Shown here piece by piece: positions 62,584 through 64,000 of a stretch of 64,000 nt of DNA. Below the pieces are notes generated by a model that saw only the letters and a program-made list of their open reading frames with translations, was not told the DNA's origin and searched no databases. The position numbers were made by a program, and so were the translations under genes. Numbering within the stretch: the first letter of the stretch is position 1; every line of letters starts with the position of its first letter. Origin of the DNA: an uncultured Porphyromonadaceae bacterium (GTDB lineage: Bacteria; Bacteroidota; Bacteroidia; Bacteroidales; Muribaculaceae); NCBI GenBank assembly GCA_900548875.1, contig URMA01000003.1, forward strand, positions 20,380-84,379. Direction: 5' to 3'.

Positions 62584-63831
62584 ATGGCTAAAGTAAGACC
62601 GTTCAAGGGGGTACGACCTCCTGCAGATTTGGTGACAGAAGTAGCTTCTCGTCCTTATGATGTGCTTAATTCTGATGAAGCCCGTAAGGAAGCGGAAGGC
62701 AACGAAAAGTCGTTGTACCATATCATTAAACCTGAAATTGATTTCGAATTGGGGACGGATGAGCACGATCCAAAAGTTTACGATCGTGCCGTTGAGAACT
62801 TTAGAATGTTTCAGGAAAAAGGATGGCTGGTACAAGATGCGAAGCCTTGCTACTATGTCTATGCTCAGACAATGGATGGCCGCACACAATATGGTTTTGT
62901 GGTGGCTGCCAATGTTGACGACTATATGTCGGGTCATATTAAAAAGCATGAACTGACACGTCGTGACAAGGAAGAGGACCGCATGAAGCATGTCCGTATC
63001 AATCGGGCGAATGTGGAGCCGGTATTTTTTACGTTCCCTGACAATGCTGAATTGGAAGAAATTCTGCATCAGGTGACAGCCGAAAAGCCGGAGTATGATT
63101 TTGTGGCTGAAGACGGGTTCGGACACACGTTCTGGGTGATTAAAGATGATGACAAGATTCAGCGTATCACCGAGTTGTTTGCCGAAATACCGAATATGTA
63201 TATAGCCGACGGCCACCATCGTAGTGCAGCTGCTGCACTCGTAGGAAAGGAAATGGCTGATGCCAATCCTAAACATACGGGGGAAGAGGAATATAATTAT
63301 TTCCTTGCGGTATGTTTCCCGGCATCACATTTGAAGGTGATTGACTACAATCGTGTGGTACGTGATTTGAACGGTTTGTCGAAAGACGAATTCTTGGCCA
63401 AATTAAGAGTTAATTTCGATGTTGAGCTGAAGGGAAAATATGTTTATAAACCAGCCAAACTGCATAATTTCTCCCTTTATCTTGACGGCGAATGGTATTC
63501 ATTGACGGCGAAGCCGGGCACATATAATGACAGTGATCCTATCGGTGTACTGGATGTGACGATTTCGTCCGATTTGATTCTTCGTGATATTTTAGGAATA
63601 ACTGATTTACGTTCCGACAAACGGATTGATTTCGTTGGCGGTATCCGTGGACTTGAAGAGTTGAAACGTCGTGTTGATAGCGGTGAAATGGCAATGGCCT
63701 TGGCTCTGTATCCGGTGACGATGCAGCAGATCATCGATATTGCCGATACGGGTAATATCATGCCTCCGAAAACAACATGGTTTGAGCCAAAACTCCGTTC
63801 AGGATTGGTTATTCATAAACTTGATGACTGA
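62584..63831 (+). CDS. DUF1015 family protein (SerC-associated type)
   Basis: A 415-residue cytosolic protein beginning AKVRPFKGVRPPADLVTEVA with SRPYDVLN, the hallmark of DUF1015. It also shows ADGHHRSAAAALVGKEM with paired His residues and ends KTTWFEPKLRSGLVIHKL. In many Bacteroidota the family is found near serine-biosynthesis genes and is called a SerC- or HTH-associated kinase-like protein; those genes are not seen in this window. Function is not established. It starts 37 bases after purA. Confidence 0.9.
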   Translation: MAKVRPFKGVRPPADLVTEVASRPYDVLNSDEARKEAEGNEKSLYHIIKPEIDFELGTDEHDPKVYDRAVENFRMFQEKGWLVQDAKPCYYVYAQTMDGRTQYGFVVAANVDDYMSGHIKKHELTRRDKEEDRMKHVRINRANVEPVFFTFPDNAELEEILHQVTAEKPEYDFVAEDGFGHTFWVIKDDDKIQRITELFAEIPNMYIADGHHRSAAAALVGKEMADANPKHTGEEEYNYFLAVCFPASHLKVIDYNRVVRDLNGLSKDEFLAKLRVNFDVELKGKYVYKPAKLHNFSLYLDGEWYSLTAKPGTYNDSDPIGVLDVTISSDLILRDILGITDLRSDKRIDFVGGIRGLEELKRRVDSGEMAMALALYPVTMQQIIDIADTGNIMPPKTTWFEPKLRSGLVIHKLDD

Positions 63832-63858
63832 TAACTTTTAATCAAGTATCTATATAAA

Positions 63859-63897
63859 AAAGCGTCCGGCATTTCAATTTGTCGGGCGCTTTCTTGT
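63859..63897 (+). terminator. Terminator hairpin after the DUF1015 gene
   Basis: AAAGCGTCCGGCA and TGTCGGGCGCTTT arms (63859-63892), flanked by A and T runs so it can act in both directions between convergent genes. Confidence 0.88.
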
Positions 63898-63909
63898 ATA
63901 AGTTTTTGC

Positions 63910-64000
63910 TTACAGTGCTTTCAATTGAGGCATAATGGCGTCAATATAGTGCTCAACATGAAAGTTCTCAGCATTCCCTGTCAGAAGGAGAATGTCAAAC
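63910..64000 (-). CDS. C-terminal end of an unidentified gene
   Basis: A minus-strand frame enters from the window edge and stops at TAA (63910-63912), just behind the bidirectional terminator. The 29 visible residues read FDILLLTGNAENFHVEHY then IDAIMPQLKAL. Too little is present to name a family. Confidence 0.6.
   Translation of the reverse strand, partial: FDILLLTGNAENFHVEHYIDAIMPQLKAL

Overview
This window is chromosomal DNA from a member of the Bacteroidota, most likely order Bacteroidales (a gut-type genus). The evidence is as follows. Several promoters have the Bacteroidota form TTTG-N19/20-TAnnTTTG with no Shine-Dalgarno sequence. Four proteins carry a C-terminal type IX secretion (T9SS) sorting domain, and a GldH lipoprotein gene is present. 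Family-typical genes include DUF5723, LolE-like permeases, and RicT next to GldH. I cannot place it to genus. The window is mostly core genome, with one insertion sequence and a few accessory loci.

Layout. 1-519 is the start of a CNNM/CBS-type membrane protein. 736-7058 (minus) is a six-gene operon: TolC-like channel, MacA-like adaptor, ABC ATPase, ABC permease, LytS-type histidine kinase and LytTR response regulator. This is an efflux system carrying its own two-component regulator. The 603-base gap upstream holds four phased TTTGC-N7-GCAAA dyads at 21/22/42-base spacing. 7662-11663 encodes a 1333-residue secreted beta-helix protein built as an internal duplication. 12073-14783 holds ruvX/yqgF, def and ettA. 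15070-18712 holds an M6-type metalloprotease and malate dehydrogenase, both broken by a single frameshift, with an OmpA-like lipoprotein between them. 18920-22935 holds cardiolipin synthase, a miniature protein that is only signal peptide plus sorting domain, and pullulanase. 23036-27415 holds zapA, a coiled-coil partner, a probable terminator-ended small RNA (6S candidate), rny, ricT and gldH. 27429-33155 holds a HAD phosphatase, an M24 peptidase, CCA-adding enzyme, HU, a 29-residue COX24-like protein missed by length filters, and RNase G.

33350-34731 is an IS256-family element. It has cut off the 3' half of a DUF5723 gene and lacks target-site duplications. 35484-49346 (minus) holds a repeat-rich lipoprotein, an S9 peptidase-ygiQ-uvrB operon, dnaG, a T9SS-exported phosphodiester glycosidase and galE. 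49665-54249 holds a coiled-coil lipoprotein, a LolE-like permease, a Yip1-like membrane protein, smpB and a THUMP-like methyltransferase. 54522-59497 is a threonine operon (thrA, an ApgM-like gene that probably supplies homoserine kinase, thrC). The window ends with an EamA transporter, a Fur-family regulator, purA, DUF1015 and the last codons of an unidentified gene.

The most unusual non-coding signals are the phased dyad array at 7327-7430, arrays of a heptamer GTTA(T/G)(A/G)G in three intergenic gaps, and tandem ~84-base promoter repeats in front of ruvX. The two frameshifted genes could be real decay or assembly indels, and the sequence alone cannot tell which.
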